From Neobacillus sp. WH10 (GTDB taxonomy: Bacteria; Bacillota; Bacilli; Bacillales; Cytobacillaceae), in the NCBI RefSeq assembly GCF_030123405.1, contig NZ_CP126110.1, forward strand, positions 248,001 to 312,000: a stretch of DNA of 64,000 nt, read 5' to 3'. This document shows positions 15,815 to 25,057 of the stretch, piece after piece. Each line of letters begins with the position of its first letter. Positions within the stretch are counted from its first letter, which is position 1. Below the pieces are notes generated by a model. The model was not told where the DNA came from. It was given only the letters and a program-made list of their open reading frames with translations, and did not search any database. The position numbers and the translations under genes are program-made.

Positions 15815-16891
15815 ATGGGTTTTTTAATTCCGATTGCAGATTTTGGAACTTATTTAATGTTTTCCATTTTAGTAGGGCATGTTGCACTACAATTTGTTCC
15901 TGAAACCAATAAACCAAAAATCTATATTGCAAAACCTTTTTTATTGCTTTCAACACTAGGAATTATTATTTTTACGTTAGGACCGATTGTTCAGACCATT
16001 TCCTATTTTCAAGATGGCGTTGGTTTTGCTCTAGCAGCTAAATCTGTTTTATTGGATTTTCAAGTAGGGAAAGCCTGGATTTTTATTGGGTTTATGGCAA
16101 CCTTCTTATGGATAACGTTATTGTTAGACGGCTCAAAATATTTTCAGGCATTTTGGCTATTGTTAATAACCCTAGCAGTTGGTTATTCAAGTCATGTGGC
16201 TTCGCTGTCATTTTGGGCAGGTTTATTTTCTCACAGTACACATTTTTTGATGGTCACGTTGTGGACTGGCATTATTATTAATGTAGCATGGTTCTCGAAG
16301 GATCAATCTAATTGGTCAAAATTTTTGCGTTGGTTTACACCATTTGCATCTATATGTTTTATCATCATTATCTTAAGTGGAATCTATCTAATGCTTTTTG
16401 TTGTTGAACCAAAGGATTATGTGAAAGCCTGGGTCTTGCCATACGGTCAGATGTTGCTTTTAAAACATATAAGTATTATTCCTGTTGTGGTTTTTGCCTT
16501 TATTAATAGTGTTCTGGCAAGAAAATCATTAAACCATTCTTATTTTAATCCTCGACCATGGATAAGGGGAGAAAGTGTTGTATTATTAATTGTTTTTTAT
16601 TTTACAGCTGTTATGGGAACCCAATCGCCGCCTCATGAGGTTGAATTTACTATTAAATCAGAAGGGGCATCTAAATGGGTTGAATGGTTTTTAGGGAAGA
16701 ACATTATTTCAACCCTAAACATTAATCTATTACCAACTTTTCAAGCTGTTTTGCTAATATTACTTTCAATGCTATTTTTGATTTTAATTCTGCTTAGCTT
16801 TAAAAGAGCCAAATCTGTAGCAGCAGTCGTATTTGGAGTTGGTTTTATTATTACTTTATATATTGGTTTAATGTTTACATTGAGCATTTGA
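15815..16891 (+). CDS. copD: CopD-family copper transport membrane protein
   Basis: 358 residues with about nine membrane helices. Conserved CopD features include HVASLSFWAGLFSHSTHFL, where paired His residues face the membrane surface, LLLKHISIIPVVVFAFIN and VMGTQSPP. It probably moves copper across the membrane with CopC. It starts 2 bp after copC with a GAAGGAAA ribosome site. A terminator follows at 16967. Confidence 0.87.
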   Translation: MGFLIPIADFGTYLMFSILVGHVALQFVPETNKPKIYIAKPFLLLSTLGIIIFTLGPIVQTISYFQDGVGFALAAKSVLLDFQVGKAWIFIGFMATFLWITLLLDGSKYFQAFWLLLITLAVGYSSHVASLSFWAGLFSHSTHFLMVTLWTGIIINVAWFSKDQSNWSKFLRWFTPFASICFIIIILSGIYLMLFVVEPKDYVKAWVLPYGQMLLLKHISIIPVVVFAFINSVLARKSLNHSYFNPRPWIRGESVVLLIVFYFTAVMGTQSPPHEVEFTIKSEGASKWVEWFLGKNIISTLNINLLPTFQAVLLILLSMLFLILILLSFKRAKSVAAVVFGVGFIITLYIGLMFTLSI

Positions 16892-16966
16892 TTGATGGAA
16901 ATTGCCTTTATGGATACTCATGGCTAATGAAGGTAATTGCTTACAAGCCCAATATATTATTAACTG

Positions 16967-16996
16967 ATAGGACTATGTTTAATGGTCCTATTTTTT
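16967..16996 (+). terminator. Terminator of the copCD operon
   Basis: Stem ATAGGAC / GTCCTAT with T6. Confidence 0.75.
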
Positions 16997-17046
16997 CTGT
17001 TTCGGAAACCATTAAATCTGGAACCAGTGGCTATTTTTTCGTTATG

Positions 17047-17118
17047 TTAATTTCAACTTAAAAACAAAATAGATCCGACTATTTGCCGGATCTATAATAA
17101 AAGGGGGGTTGAAATTAA
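17047..17118. repeat. Concentric nested inverted repeats
   Basis: An outer pair TTAATTTCAAC / GTTGAAATTAA (17047-17057, 17108-17118) and an inner pair TAGATCCG / CGGATCTA (17070-17077, 17087-17094) share nearly the same centre (17082). It sits in the 775-bp gap between copD and doxX and may be a small mobile-element relic or a structured RNA. Confidence 0.55.
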
Positions 17119-17255
17119 AAGGTTTGCATGAATGTGTCCTAGTTACATAATTTATAATACTACGAAAATATTAACATTATTTGAACGAAATATTACATAA
17201 TGATTAAATAATAATAGAGAAAAAATGTAATAGCCTCAGTTCGTCCTTTTGAATT

Positions 17256-17357
17256 CTATGCATTGATATTGGCACCTTCCTTAATAAGTTTGTTTATGGT
17301 GTCCGTTTCCCTAAACTGTGCTGCTCGAAGTAGCTGTTTATTCAATCCTTTTCTCAC
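17256..17357 (-). pseudogene. Ankyrin-repeat fragment
   Basis: A 33-residue frame opened by GTG encodes one ankyrin unit, LLRAAQFRETDTINKLIKEG followed by ANINA and a stop. Ankyrin proteins are far longer, so this is probably a remnant. The rest of 17120-17600 shows nothing else I can support. Confidence 0.45.
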
Positions 17358-17613
17358 GTAAATTAGTGTCCATGTATTTCATTTACAAAACTTTATTTTC
17401 TTTTAATATTTAGTTTACTAAGTTGTTATAGTTATTTAATGAACTTCTCTTATGATTTATTTGTAAAACAAAAATATCGATGAAAAAATTCAACAAGAAT
17501 GGTTTACTCTTGGGAGTGTAATATTACTATCATTTGTCCGCTAGGAGTAATTTACTAAAAGAGATTATAATTGGTGCTTATGTATTATTGACTATAAATT
17601 TGATTTAATCAAT

Positions 17614-17632
17614 AATGATAATCGTTATCATT
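17614..17632. promoter_or_regulatory. Fur box upstream of the DoxX gene
   Basis: The 19-bp near-palindrome AATGATAATCGTTATCATT, 35 bp before the start, matches the Fur consensus closely. Confidence 0.72.
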
Positions 17633-17666
17633 TATAAACATTACTGTTTACTGAGGGGAAATTATT

Positions 17667-18179
17667 GTGTTCATTCAATTTTTAAGGGAAAACCGCTATG
17701 CATCATTGTTTCTTACTTTATTTCGCGTATATCTTGGATGGCAATGGCTAAATGCTGGTTGGGGGAAAATCTCTAGTGGCAAATTTGATGCAAGTGGCTT
17801 TCTAAACGGAGCAATAAAGCAGGTATCTGGTGAACATCCAGCCGTTCAACCCTGGTGGGGTAACTTTTTGAATGATGTTGCATTGCCACACGTTGAACTT
17901 TTTAATGTTTTAGTTCCTTGGGGAGAATTCTTAGTCGGTTTAGCATTAATCATCGGAGTTTTCACTAGTTTTGCTATGTTAATGGGTCTTACGATGAATT
18001 TTGCTTATATGCTTTCAGGTACTACTAGTACAAATCCCCAGATGGTTTTTATTGGGATGTTTATTCTTGTAGCTGGAATAAATGCGGGGAAAATTGGTTT
18101 AGATCGTTGGTTAATGCCCATTTTAAGAAAATGGATCAATAATAAAGATGAGAAGGAAAAATTACCACAAAGCGCCTAA
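17667..18179 (+). CDS. DoxX-family membrane protein
   Basis: 170 residues with four membrane helices. The DoxX motif FRVYLGWQWLNAGWGKI and the second-half signature LVPWGEFLVGLALIIGVFT are clear. Relatives (for example CatD) act with oxidoreductases or thiol-stress proteins in the membrane. The start is GTG at 17667 after GAGGGGAA. A Fur box lies just upstream, so iron limitation should derepress it. Monocistronic, with a terminator at 18224. Confidence 0.85.
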   Translation: MFIQFLRENRYASLFLTLFRVYLGWQWLNAGWGKISSGKFDASGFLNGAIKQVSGEHPAVQPWWGNFLNDVALPHVELFNVLVPWGEFLVGLALIIGVFTSFAMLMGLTMNFAYMLSGTTSTNPQMVFIGMFILVAGINAGKIGLDRWLMPILRKWINNKDEKEKLPQSA

Positions 18180-18223
18180 TTATTAAAAAAGTCTTTCTTA
18201 ATGAAAAAATATAAAACATTGGA

Positions 18224-18252
18224 AGAGCCGACCAATAGGTTAGCTCTTTTTA
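18224..18252 (+). terminator. Terminator of the DoxX gene
   Basis: Stem AAGAGC-CGACC / GGTTA-GCTCTT with one mismatch and T5. Confidence 0.7.
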
Positions 18253-18357
18253 ACATTTAATTACCACTTGAATAAAAAATGGAAATGGTCTAATTATCTT
18301 GTGTATGTTGAGTACTATAAATAATTATTTTATATAATGCTTCAACGAAGTTAAAAA

Positions 18358-18906
18358 TCAGGCACTTTTATTTTTTGCTTTTTTCGGCCAAATAAAATAG
18401 CTGATTGTAATAATCAAATCAATGCTTAGAACTATTGACCAAATTTTTATCATCCCGCTTAATGCCGCAGTTCGGGTTGGATCATTTATAAAATAAGTCA
18501 TCCCGGCTAATAATCCAGCGCCAATAAGATATGCAATGACATGCCTTACCCAGCCTTTCATATAATGCTTTGCATGTTCCATGCCGAACCGCTTCGCTGG
18601 TTTTGAACCTTGCTTTGTTACATAATACTGAAACCGCTCATCTGCCCATTGAATCATGCTTTTTCCAAATGCAATGGATACACCGATATAAACTGCAGCA
18701 ATCGCATGCGCTTGTGTTGCAGTCGCACCGCGGTATAAATCAATACCAGTGATAATTAATAAAATTAAATCAATTACCGGGGTTAATGCTAAAAAGAATA
18801 GTCCTAATCTGTTCAGCTTGAATACATACCGTGTTACTAACCCTAATACAATTACAATCCAAAACATTATTTCACAGGTGACAATCATCCATGCAACAAA
18901 GTTCAA
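18358..18906 (-). CDS. Four- to five-helix membrane protein of unknown function
   Basis: About 182 residues with hydrophobic segments near the N-terminus (VAWMIVTCEIMFWIVIVLGL), two in the middle and two near the C-terminus, and a basic tail (KKAKNKSA). The central loop GKSMIQWADERFQYYV is conserved-looking. TTG at 18906 is preferred as the start because AGAGGTG lies 5 bp upstream; an ATG at 18933 has no ribosome site. Not assigned to a family with confidence. Confidence 0.65.
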   Translation of the reverse strand: MNFVAWMIVTCEIMFWIVIVLGLVTRYVFKLNRLGLFFLALTPVIDLILLIITGIDLYRGATATQAHAIAAVYIGVSIAFGKSMIQWADERFQYYVTKQGSKPAKRFGMEHAKHYMKGWVRHVIAYLIGAGLLAGMTYFINDPTRTAALSGMIKIWSIVLSIDLIITISYFIWPKKAKNKSA

Positions 18907-19195
18907 CGTCACACCTCTTTTCAATACAGACATATTGTTTTAAGTTAATTCATCATCTTAAACGTATTCAACTGATAAAAAACTATGTTAAGGAAGGCGA
19001 AATTCCTTTTATCCAAAGTTATGTCGCAGTCCTTATTAATCTAGTTGACCATATTTAAGGGATGAAGAAATTTCTTTATTACTAGATCCATTGGCTTCCG
19101 ATAACGGGTTTTATCAAATTTAGGTATTCGATTCTCTTCTAACCGCTCTTTTCTAAAAGATAGTTGCTTTTTTAGATTCGCTCATAGAATCTAAA

Positions 19196-19530
19196 AATTT
19201 CCGCAAGTTGAAGCGGCTTTTCCGCAAGTTGAAGCGGCTTTTCCGCAAGTTGAAGCGGCTTTATCGCAAGTTGGAGTGCCTTTATCGCAAGTTGGAGTGC
19301 TTTATCGCAAGTTGGAGCGCCTTTTCCGCAAGTTGAAACGGCTTTTCCGCAAGTTGGAGTGCCTTTTCCGCAAGTTGGAGTGCCTTTATCGCAAATTGGA
19401 GTGCTTTTTCGCAAGTTGAAGCGGCTTTTCCGCAAGTTGAAGCGCCTTTATCGCAAGCTGGAGTGCCTTTATCGCAAGTTGGAATGCCTTCCCACAAGTT
19501 GAAGCGCCTTTTCCGCAAGTTGGAGCTCCT
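19196..19530. repeat. Tandem array, 20-21-bp unit, about 16 copies
   Basis: CGCAAGTTGRAGYGSCTTTW recurs from 19202 to 19514 at 20-21-bp steps. GCGG-CTTTT-CCGC inside many units can fold. It begins immediately after the 3-prime end of the response regulator gene at 19541 and lies before the next minus-strand gene. Frames through it are artefacts of the 7-codon period. The stretch 18934-19195 has only a short TTTAGATTC/GAATCTAAA hairpin. Confidence 0.92.
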
Positions 19531-19540
19531 TTTGCTTTTC

Positions 19541-20146
19541 TCAGAGCCACCCTTTTTCCGTAGCAATATTCACGGCTTGCTGCCGCGACTCTGCTTCAAG
19601 TTTCTGGATAGCAGAGGATAAATAGTTACGCACGGTTCCTTTCGTTAAGAAAAGTACCTTGCTGATTTCTCTTGTCGCTAATCCATCTTTTACAAGGCGC
19701 AACACTTCTGTTTCCCGTTCACTCAATGGGTTTTTTTCTTTCATAAAGAGTGTTGCTGCCAGATCCATACTGACAACACGCTCTCCATTCATGACTTTAC
19801 GGATTGACTCAATGAGAAAATCAATCGGCTCATCCTTTAATAGGTATCCATTCACTTGAGAATCGATTGCTTTTTGCAAATAACCAGGACGGGCAAAAGT
19901 AGTGACAATTATTATTTTACTAGGTATATTAGCGTTCCTTATTTTCTCTGCCAATTCAAGACCACTAATAAAAGGGATCTCAATATCAAGTAAGCATACA
20001 TCTGGCTGTTCACTTTGTATGACATCCCAAGCTTTTTGTCCATCTGATACTTCTGCCAGCACCTTAATATCTGTTTCAAATGCCAATAAAGATGTTAATG
20101 CACCACGGAGCATTTGTTGGTCTTCTGCAATGACTACTCGTATCAT
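19541..20146 (-). CDS. NarL/LuxR-type response regulator, DesR-like
   Basis: 201 residues. Residues 1-120 form the receiver, with acidic pocket AEDQQ, phospho-acceptor Asp in CLLDIEIP and the switch Lys in YLLKDEP. The C-terminus is a LuxR HTH (LSERETEVLRLVKDGLATRE, KGTVRNYLSSAIQKL). Size and sequence style match DesR of Bacillus. It is the last gene of the DUF418-kinase-regulator operon, 20 bp after the kinase. The tandem array starts right after its stop. Confidence 0.87.
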   Translation of the reverse strand: MIRVVIAEDQQMLRGALTSLLAFETDIKVLAEVSDGQKAWDVIQSEQPDVCLLDIEIPFISGLELAEKIRNANIPSKIIIVTTFARPGYLQKAIDSQVNGYLLKDEPIDFLIESIRKVMNGERVVSMDLAATLFMKEKNPLSERETEVLRLVKDGLATREISKVLFLTKGTVRNYLSSAIQKLEAESRQQAVNIATEKGWL

Positions 20147-20166
20147 AAAGCGGGATTCTCCTTTCC

Positions 20167-21258
20167 TTACTGACGGACGGGGAGCTTAATTGTGACATGT
20201 GTTCCACCACTGGGGGAATTGTTTACTGCAGCTGTTCCCTGAAGAGCTTGCATCCGCTCTTTCATTGACTGAATGCCATTGCCACGCTCTACCTTGACTA
20301 GCCCAATCCCGTCATCCATTATTTGTATAAAATAAATATGGTCAATGATTTCGAATTGTATTGTACATCGCTTTGCTTTACTATGCTTAATTATATTGGT
20401 CATAGCTTCGCGAACACACAGAGATATCATGGTCTCTTCTACACTAGATAATAGTAGAGGGTCTCCCTTTTTCACTATATCTAATTCAATTCCAGCAGTA
20501 TACATGAGTTTTTTGGAATGCTCGATCTCACTTTCCAAAGAGACGAACTTCATATCTGAGACTAGCTCCCTTACCTGCTTCAAAGCGATTCTAGTCGTAG
20601 CTAGTATTTCCTTTAGTTCTTCCTTTGCTTTGGAGGAATCTTTGTCTACTAATCTAGTAGTCAATTCACTTTTTAATTTAATCATTGTTAATGTTTGTCC
20701 GAGTGTATCATGAAGATCCCTTGCAATACGCTGCCTTTCCTCTTGTTGTACAATCTGTTTATTTGCTGCATCTAGTTCACTCTGTAAACTTTTTGCTTTT
20801 TCCTTTATATAAATTAATATGGGAAAAATTAATTGTATAATCATAACTGGAAGTAATGTCGTAGATTCTAACTTGAATAGATGCCCCGTGCTTTTCCATT
20901 GAACTAAGATAAACATGAGAGCAATAGCTGCAATTCCTATGCCAATATGCCATTTTGACTTCGACCTTCCAATCAGATCAGCAAATATGAATCCAAAAAT
21001 CAGGATAGATAGACCAACATAAATACTTAACAATGTAAGGGTTAAAAGACCAATTAGAACGGCCATTAATAAACGCCAATCTCTGTACCAAAGTCCAATA
21101 TAAAAAGAAACAAGGAATATCAGAAGGAGAAAAAGCTTTCCCAAGATGCCCAATTCAGATCCTGAACGTAAAACGATACAGAATAAAAACACAATGGATA
21201 TCACGTCTATCATCAAATATTGTTTGATTTGATCTCTAGGGTATATCTTAAGTTTCAT
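20167..21258 (-). CDS. Sensor histidine kinase, DesK-like (HisKA_3)
   Basis: 363 residues: four to five membrane helices in the first ~155 residues, then a coiled segment and the HisKA_3 phosphorylation box RIARDLHDTLGQTLTMIKLK. The HATPase domain follows (REAMTNIIKHSKA, MDDGIGL, GGTHVTIKL). The layout is that of DesK, which senses membrane thickness or fluidity. No fatty-acid desaturase is adjacent, so the target may differ; the co-transcribed DUF418 protein is the obvious candidate partner. Confidence 0.86.
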   Translation of the reverse strand: MKLKIYPRDQIKQYLMIDVISIVFLFCIVLRSGSELGILGKLFLLLIFLVSFYIGLWYRDWRLLMAVLIGLLTLTLLSIYVGLSILIFGFIFADLIGRSKSKWHIGIGIAAIALMFILVQWKSTGHLFKLESTTLLPVMIIQLIFPILIYIKEKAKSLQSELDAANKQIVQQEERQRIARDLHDTLGQTLTMIKLKSELTTRLVDKDSSKAKEELKEILATTRIALKQVRELVSDMKFVSLESEIEHSKKLMYTAGIELDIVKKGDPLLLSSVEETMISLCVREAMTNIIKHSKAKRCTIQFEIIDHIYFIQIMDDGIGLVKVERGNGIQSMKERMQALQGTAAVNNSPSGGTHVTIKLPVRQ

Positions 21259-21275
21259 AACCGCCTCCAGTTCAG

Positions 21276-22406
21276 CTATTTAGGTATAAGGACTTCTACT
21301 GTACGCTTACGGATCCATTCTAATGGTCCAAGTTTAAAGGTGCGAATCCAAATAGATGCAAATATTAGTTGTAATAGTACGATCAAGATCCAGACAGCGA
21401 TAATCGTCAAGGAACTGACTTTTCCTCCCAAAGCAAACCCCCAACCGTAAAAAATAATGGAAGCAATAATATTTTGCATGACATAACAGCTTAGAGATAG
21501 TTTATCTACATTTTCAAGACGGTTCCAAAGCCAATACCACTTCCTATATTCTATCATCCTTCCAATTATTCCTATATAACCAAGTGACAATAATGGAGCA
21601 AACAAATATCGGACTGGCAAATCAAAAGTCCCTCCCGGGATAAAAATCAACATATTTAAAGGCAATCCAAGATAAATACCTATTTTAAAAAGCTTGTCAC
21701 GATACTTTCGGCCATTCTCATCAGGAGAAAATACTTCTGAACGTATGAGACGAACACCAAGTAAAAATAAAAAGACGTTCATAGGAATAATAAAAATGGC
21801 TTCACTTCTAAGCAGTAGAAAATTAGACAGTCGGTATTCAATTTGCTGCAGCCAACTACCACTTTGATAGAGAGGCACGACACTATCGAAACTAATCGAA
21901 ATATTGGCCCCAAGTAAGCTGACAGCTACTAAAAACAAAATCATAATAGCATGAATGGTGCCAACAATGATCATGATTTTAGATATCAGACGATCTCCGC
22001 CTTTTATAATGAAGGCTACAATCATGGCCGTCACACCGTAGCTCATTAATATGTCGTATTCCATGACCAACAGATAATGGATAAACCCTTCTATTAGTAA
22101 GAAAATGGCTGTCCATAGATAGACTCCAGGCCAAACTCTCCCCATTCGTAGTGCCTGCTGATACTTTAATTCCAATCCTACTCCAAACATGATGGTTAAC
22201 AATCCCAGCAGCTTCCCGTTTACAAGGAATAATACCAACATCCTAAAGAGATCTTCTGTTTTCCACCAACCAGAATAATCAGAAGTAGTGATATAGGACA
22301 AATCCCCTAAATACGCAAAAATCCATATGTTGGTCCCTAGAGTGCCTAAAACAGCAATACCTCTTAATAGATCGAGTAGACGAATCCGCCCTTTCGTTTC
22401 TGTCAT
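21276..22406 (-). CDS. DUF418/YeiB-family membrane protein
   Basis: 376 residues and about ten membrane helices. It opens with RIRLLDLLRGIAVLGTLGTN, the typical start of this acyltransferase-like family, and the C-terminal DUF418 domain holds LSCYVMQNIIASIIFYGWG. Relatives include Bacillus YrkO and YxaH. The start at ATG 22406 follows AAAGGGTG; a GTG at 22415 is inside that ribosome site. First gene of the operon with the DesKR-like pair. Biochemical role unknown. Confidence 0.82.
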   Translation of the reverse strand: MTETKGRIRLLDLLRGIAVLGTLGTNIWIFAYLGDLSYITTSDYSGWWKTEDLFRMLVLFLVNGKLLGLLTIMFGVGLELKYQQALRMGRVWPGVYLWTAIFLLIEGFIHYLLVMEYDILMSYGVTAMIVAFIIKGGDRLISKIMIIVGTIHAIMILFLVAVSLLGANISISFDSVVPLYQSGSWLQQIEYRLSNFLLLRSEAIFIIPMNVFLFLLGVRLIRSEVFSPDENGRKYRDKLFKIGIYLGLPLNMLIFIPGGTFDLPVRYLFAPLLSLGYIGIIGRMIEYRKWYWLWNRLENVDKLSLSCYVMQNIIASIIFYGWGFALGGKVSSLTIIAVWILIVLLQLIFASIWIRTFKLGPLEWIRKRTVEVLIPK

Positions 22407-22570
22407 TATCTTCACCCTTTTCTGATAAAAATATTTGTATATTTATAGTATCTTAGAAAAGAATGAAGGAAAATTCACACCTGTAAATAAATGTTTATGA
22501 CAAGTGTCATTTCATTGTTGCTCTTGTCAACAATAAGCCGCTAATCAAAAATGGTTTACAATAAATATAA

Positions 22571-22610
22571 AGAATCTATTTTGAAAAAAGGTTTGATCAA
22601 AATAGATTCT
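22571..22610. terminator. Hairpin between MFS and DUF418 operons
   Basis: Perfect 12-base arms AGAATCTATTTT / AAAATAGATTCT with a 16-base loop. Likely ends the minus-strand MFS transcript. Confidence 0.5.
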
Positions 22611-22673
22611 TATCCAGAAGATTTAATTTAGGATTTTCTTTCAAAACTTTAAAGAAAGCCGATTTTTCCTATG

Positions 22674-23900
22674 CTAAGGAATCATCGACTTTTTATTCTT
22701 AAGGATATTCTTTTCAGGTTGTGAGAGTGAAACTAAGAAGTAAAATAATCCTGGGAGAAGAATCACCATGCCTATAATCGTATATGTCTGACGTGTACTT
22801 AAGTCTAAAAATGAGGAGGATGCAAACAAAATTCCTAAAGGCATTGTGACACGAAGAAAAAGCAATCGAACTGAACTTAGTTGTGTCAACCGATCTCGAG
22901 GGGCATCGCGTTGGAAAAGTGCTGCACTTTGAGAATTAAAAAGAGGAAACAAAATTCCCCCAGAAAGTTCACAAATCCATGCAAGAGGAACCGCATGAAC
23001 AAAAAACAAGAGTACGAACGAAAGACCTCCTCCAATCAAACCGAGGTACATCATTTGAAAAGTTTTGGGTAATTTCGTAAGTAATACTGTTCCAATGGCA
23101 TAGCCGATTGGAAAAGCGCCTGAGAAAACCGCATATTCCCAATAATTCCCCCCTAAATCGCCACGTATAAAAGGAACGTTGATAACCATCGTAGCTCCGA
23201 CAGCGAATTGTACAATTGAAGAGAGAATTGTAAGACGTAAAAGGTGTGGATACTTAAAAAATGTCCTATAGCCTTCTTTCATTTCTGCCCACCAAAACTT
23301 CTTTGTCCAAGTTGCCACTCTTTCCTTACTTGAGTGTGGAATACGTGAGAGTGCGAGATAGCTAAGAAAGAACATAGCTGAAGAAAAACCATAGATGAAA
23401 TGCATGGGACTGACTAACAAAAGCAAGGAAGTTGCTCCAGGAGCTATAAAACTCATAAGTCGAATGGTTCCATCCAGTAAACCATTTGCTGCGATAAGCT
23501 CTTCCTTTTTACAGATTTCAGGTAGAAGTGAAAAAGATAGACTTGCGTAAATCGGCTGCACCAATCCTAACAGGCATTGCAAAACGACTAATCCCAAAAT
23601 AATTCCCACGTCAGAACCAATTAAATAACCAATTAGCGGAGCAATGTAGGCTCCAGCACGAATCAACTGTATATTTAGAAGCATTTTTTCCTTAACAACA
23701 TGGTTTAGAAAGGGCGCACTTATGCCTTGTAAAATTAATGAAGGAATAAAATATACAAGCCAAAGTACACCCATCCATTCCTTTGATCCTGTCAATTCAT
23801 ACAGCAGCAATCCATTAATGATCGCCCCGGATGCTCCACCAAATTCTGATACGATTTCACCTAACCAAAGTGCTTTAAATGACTTAGAGAACTTCTTCAT
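22674..23900 (-). CDS. MFS transporter
   Basis: 408 residues with twelve predicted helices. It opens with FKALWLGEIVSEFGGASGAI, the style of MFS_3/TetV-like drug exporters. The loop after helix 2 carries LNHVVKEKMLL, a weak version of the family motif A. It overlaps the upstream regulator gene by 4 bp (ATGA), so the two are coupled. Efflux of an unknown compound is the likely role. Confidence 0.82.
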   Translation of the reverse strand: MKKFSKSFKALWLGEIVSEFGGASGAIINGLLLYELTGSKEWMGVLWLVYFIPSLILQGISAPFLNHVVKEKMLLNIQLIRAGAYIAPLIGYLIGSDVGIILGLVVLQCLLGLVQPIYASLSFSLLPEICKKEELIAANGLLDGTIRLMSFIAPGATSLLLLVSPMHFIYGFSSAMFFLSYLALSRIPHSSKERVATWTKKFWWAEMKEGYRTFFKYPHLLRLTILSSIVQFAVGATMVINVPFIRGDLGGNYWEYAVFSGAFPIGYAIGTVLLTKLPKTFQMMYLGLIGGGLSFVLLFFVHAVPLAWICELSGGILFPLFNSQSAALFQRDAPRDRLTQLSSVRLLFLRVTMPLGILFASSSFLDLSTRQTYTIIGMVILLPGLFYFLVSLSQPEKNILKNKKSMIP

Positions 23901-24937
23901 ATGTGAACTCCAAGGTACTGATTAAGTTGTCCAGAAAAAGCGTTAATCTGCGTTTGATTTACCGAATAGATTCCTTTATCAACACGAATAAACTTTGCTG
24001 CTTTTAATATAGAAAGCTGGTGATGTAGTGTTGTTTTAGAAGTATGAAACTGTACGGTCATCTCTTGAAGCGATAACGGTCCCTTTAGAAGCTGATAAAG
24101 CAATTTCAATCGGAGTTCATCCCCTAACGCTTTGTGACCACGAATTAATTCATTCGATGGAACACCTGGTTCTATCAAATATTCTTCCTTTAAAGGATAA
24201 AAGAAGAGTTTAGTATCAGGTGTGCGTTGTTCTAAGATCCAAGGACGATAGGATACATGTGGGATTAATTTGACAGTCCAGACAGAAGGTTCAGGAAGAT
24301 ACTTGATTCCACCCGTAATTCGTTCGATTTCCTCAATAGGATTTGTTATATCCAGTGAGCTGTATTGCTTCTGCTCAAAATCAAGTGCCTTAGTCCACTT
24401 TTCCCATTCTTCTTGCTGGCTTACCCACTTGTACCACTCATCCAATGTATTGTTGAATAGGTCGCAAATTTCTAGATGTGAATAATGACCAAGATCATGA
24501 ACATATCCACCTAAGTAGTCGTGGGATTCAAAATATGCAGCAAACTTCTCAAATAATTCACCTCGATGTTCAGTAGCTGTCGCTTTTCTCAAGGGCTCAG
24601 TTTCCCGATCCTTGTAAGGTAGAAGTGTGTCATAAAAACAATCAATTGGAATTTCTGAAAGGCGATTTGAAAAATCTTGAATAGATAATGACGATAGCTT
24701 GTTTTGAAGCATAATCAAACCATACCAAAAGTTGGTCTTCTCAATCACCTTCAAATTCTTTACTAGTGATGCAGGCATTGAGCTTTGCTCTGATGTCCAC
24801 TTTTCATCTAAATCGAATGTATGACGAAGTTGTGCATATGTATATCCTGCAATTCCAAGAATCACTTCCCAAACAGGTGAGGATTCTACTTGTAAGGAAA
24901 TAGTTTCAGTTGGCTGTGGGGAATAAAGATGTTTCAT
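23897..24937 (-). CDS. ArsR-type regulator with long N-terminal domain (DUF5937-like)
   Basis: 346 residues. Residues 1-260 form an alpha/beta sensor-like domain. The C-terminal ~80 residues are an ArsR winged helix: HKALGDELRLKLLYQLLKGP, LQEMTVQFHTSKTTLHHQLS, AKFIRVDKGIYSV. Having the HTH at the C-terminus with a large N-terminal part is typical of this subgroup. It is cotranscribed with the MFS exporter and probably controls it through the palindrome at 24970-25010. Confidence 0.8.
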   Translation of the reverse strand: MKHLYSPQPTETISLQVESSPVWEVILGIAGYTYAQLRHTFDLDEKWTSEQSSMPASLVKNLKVIEKTNFWYGLIMLQNKLSSLSIQDFSNRLSEIPIDCFYDTLLPYKDRETEPLRKATATEHRGELFEKFAAYFESHDYLGGYVHDLGHYSHLEICDLFNNTLDEWYKWVSQQEEWEKWTKALDFEQKQYSSLDITNPIEEIERITGGIKYLPEPSVWTVKLIPHVSYRPWILEQRTPDTKLFFYPLKEEYLIEPGVPSNELIRGHKALGDELRLKLLYQLLKGPLSLQEMTVQFHTSKTTLHHQLSILKAAKFIRVDKGIYSVNQTQINAFSGQLNQYLGVHI

Positions 24938-24969
24938 TAAAGATCCTCCCTGGATAATGTATTTTCTTA

Positions 24970-25010
24970 ATTCTAAATTAATTGAATTTAAAATTCAATA
25001 TTTTTAGAAT
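24970..25010. promoter_or_regulatory. 41-bp nested palindrome before the ArsR-type gene
   Basis: The inner perfect 19-bp palindrome ATTGAATTTAAAATTCAAT (24981-24999) is flanked by ATTCTAAA and TTTAGAAT, all sharing centre 24990. It lies 33 bp before the regulator start. Probable operator. Confidence 0.62.
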
Positions 25011-25057
25011 TTAAATATTTTTTCCTGTCCTCTAGTGATATCTAACCTCTAACAGCA

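Noticed and set aside
19172..19566. Overlapping minus-strand frames with heptad-like KALQLAE repeats
   Set aside because: The protein repeat is a direct result of the 21-bp tandem unit; 20-bp units break the frame and no start signal is present.
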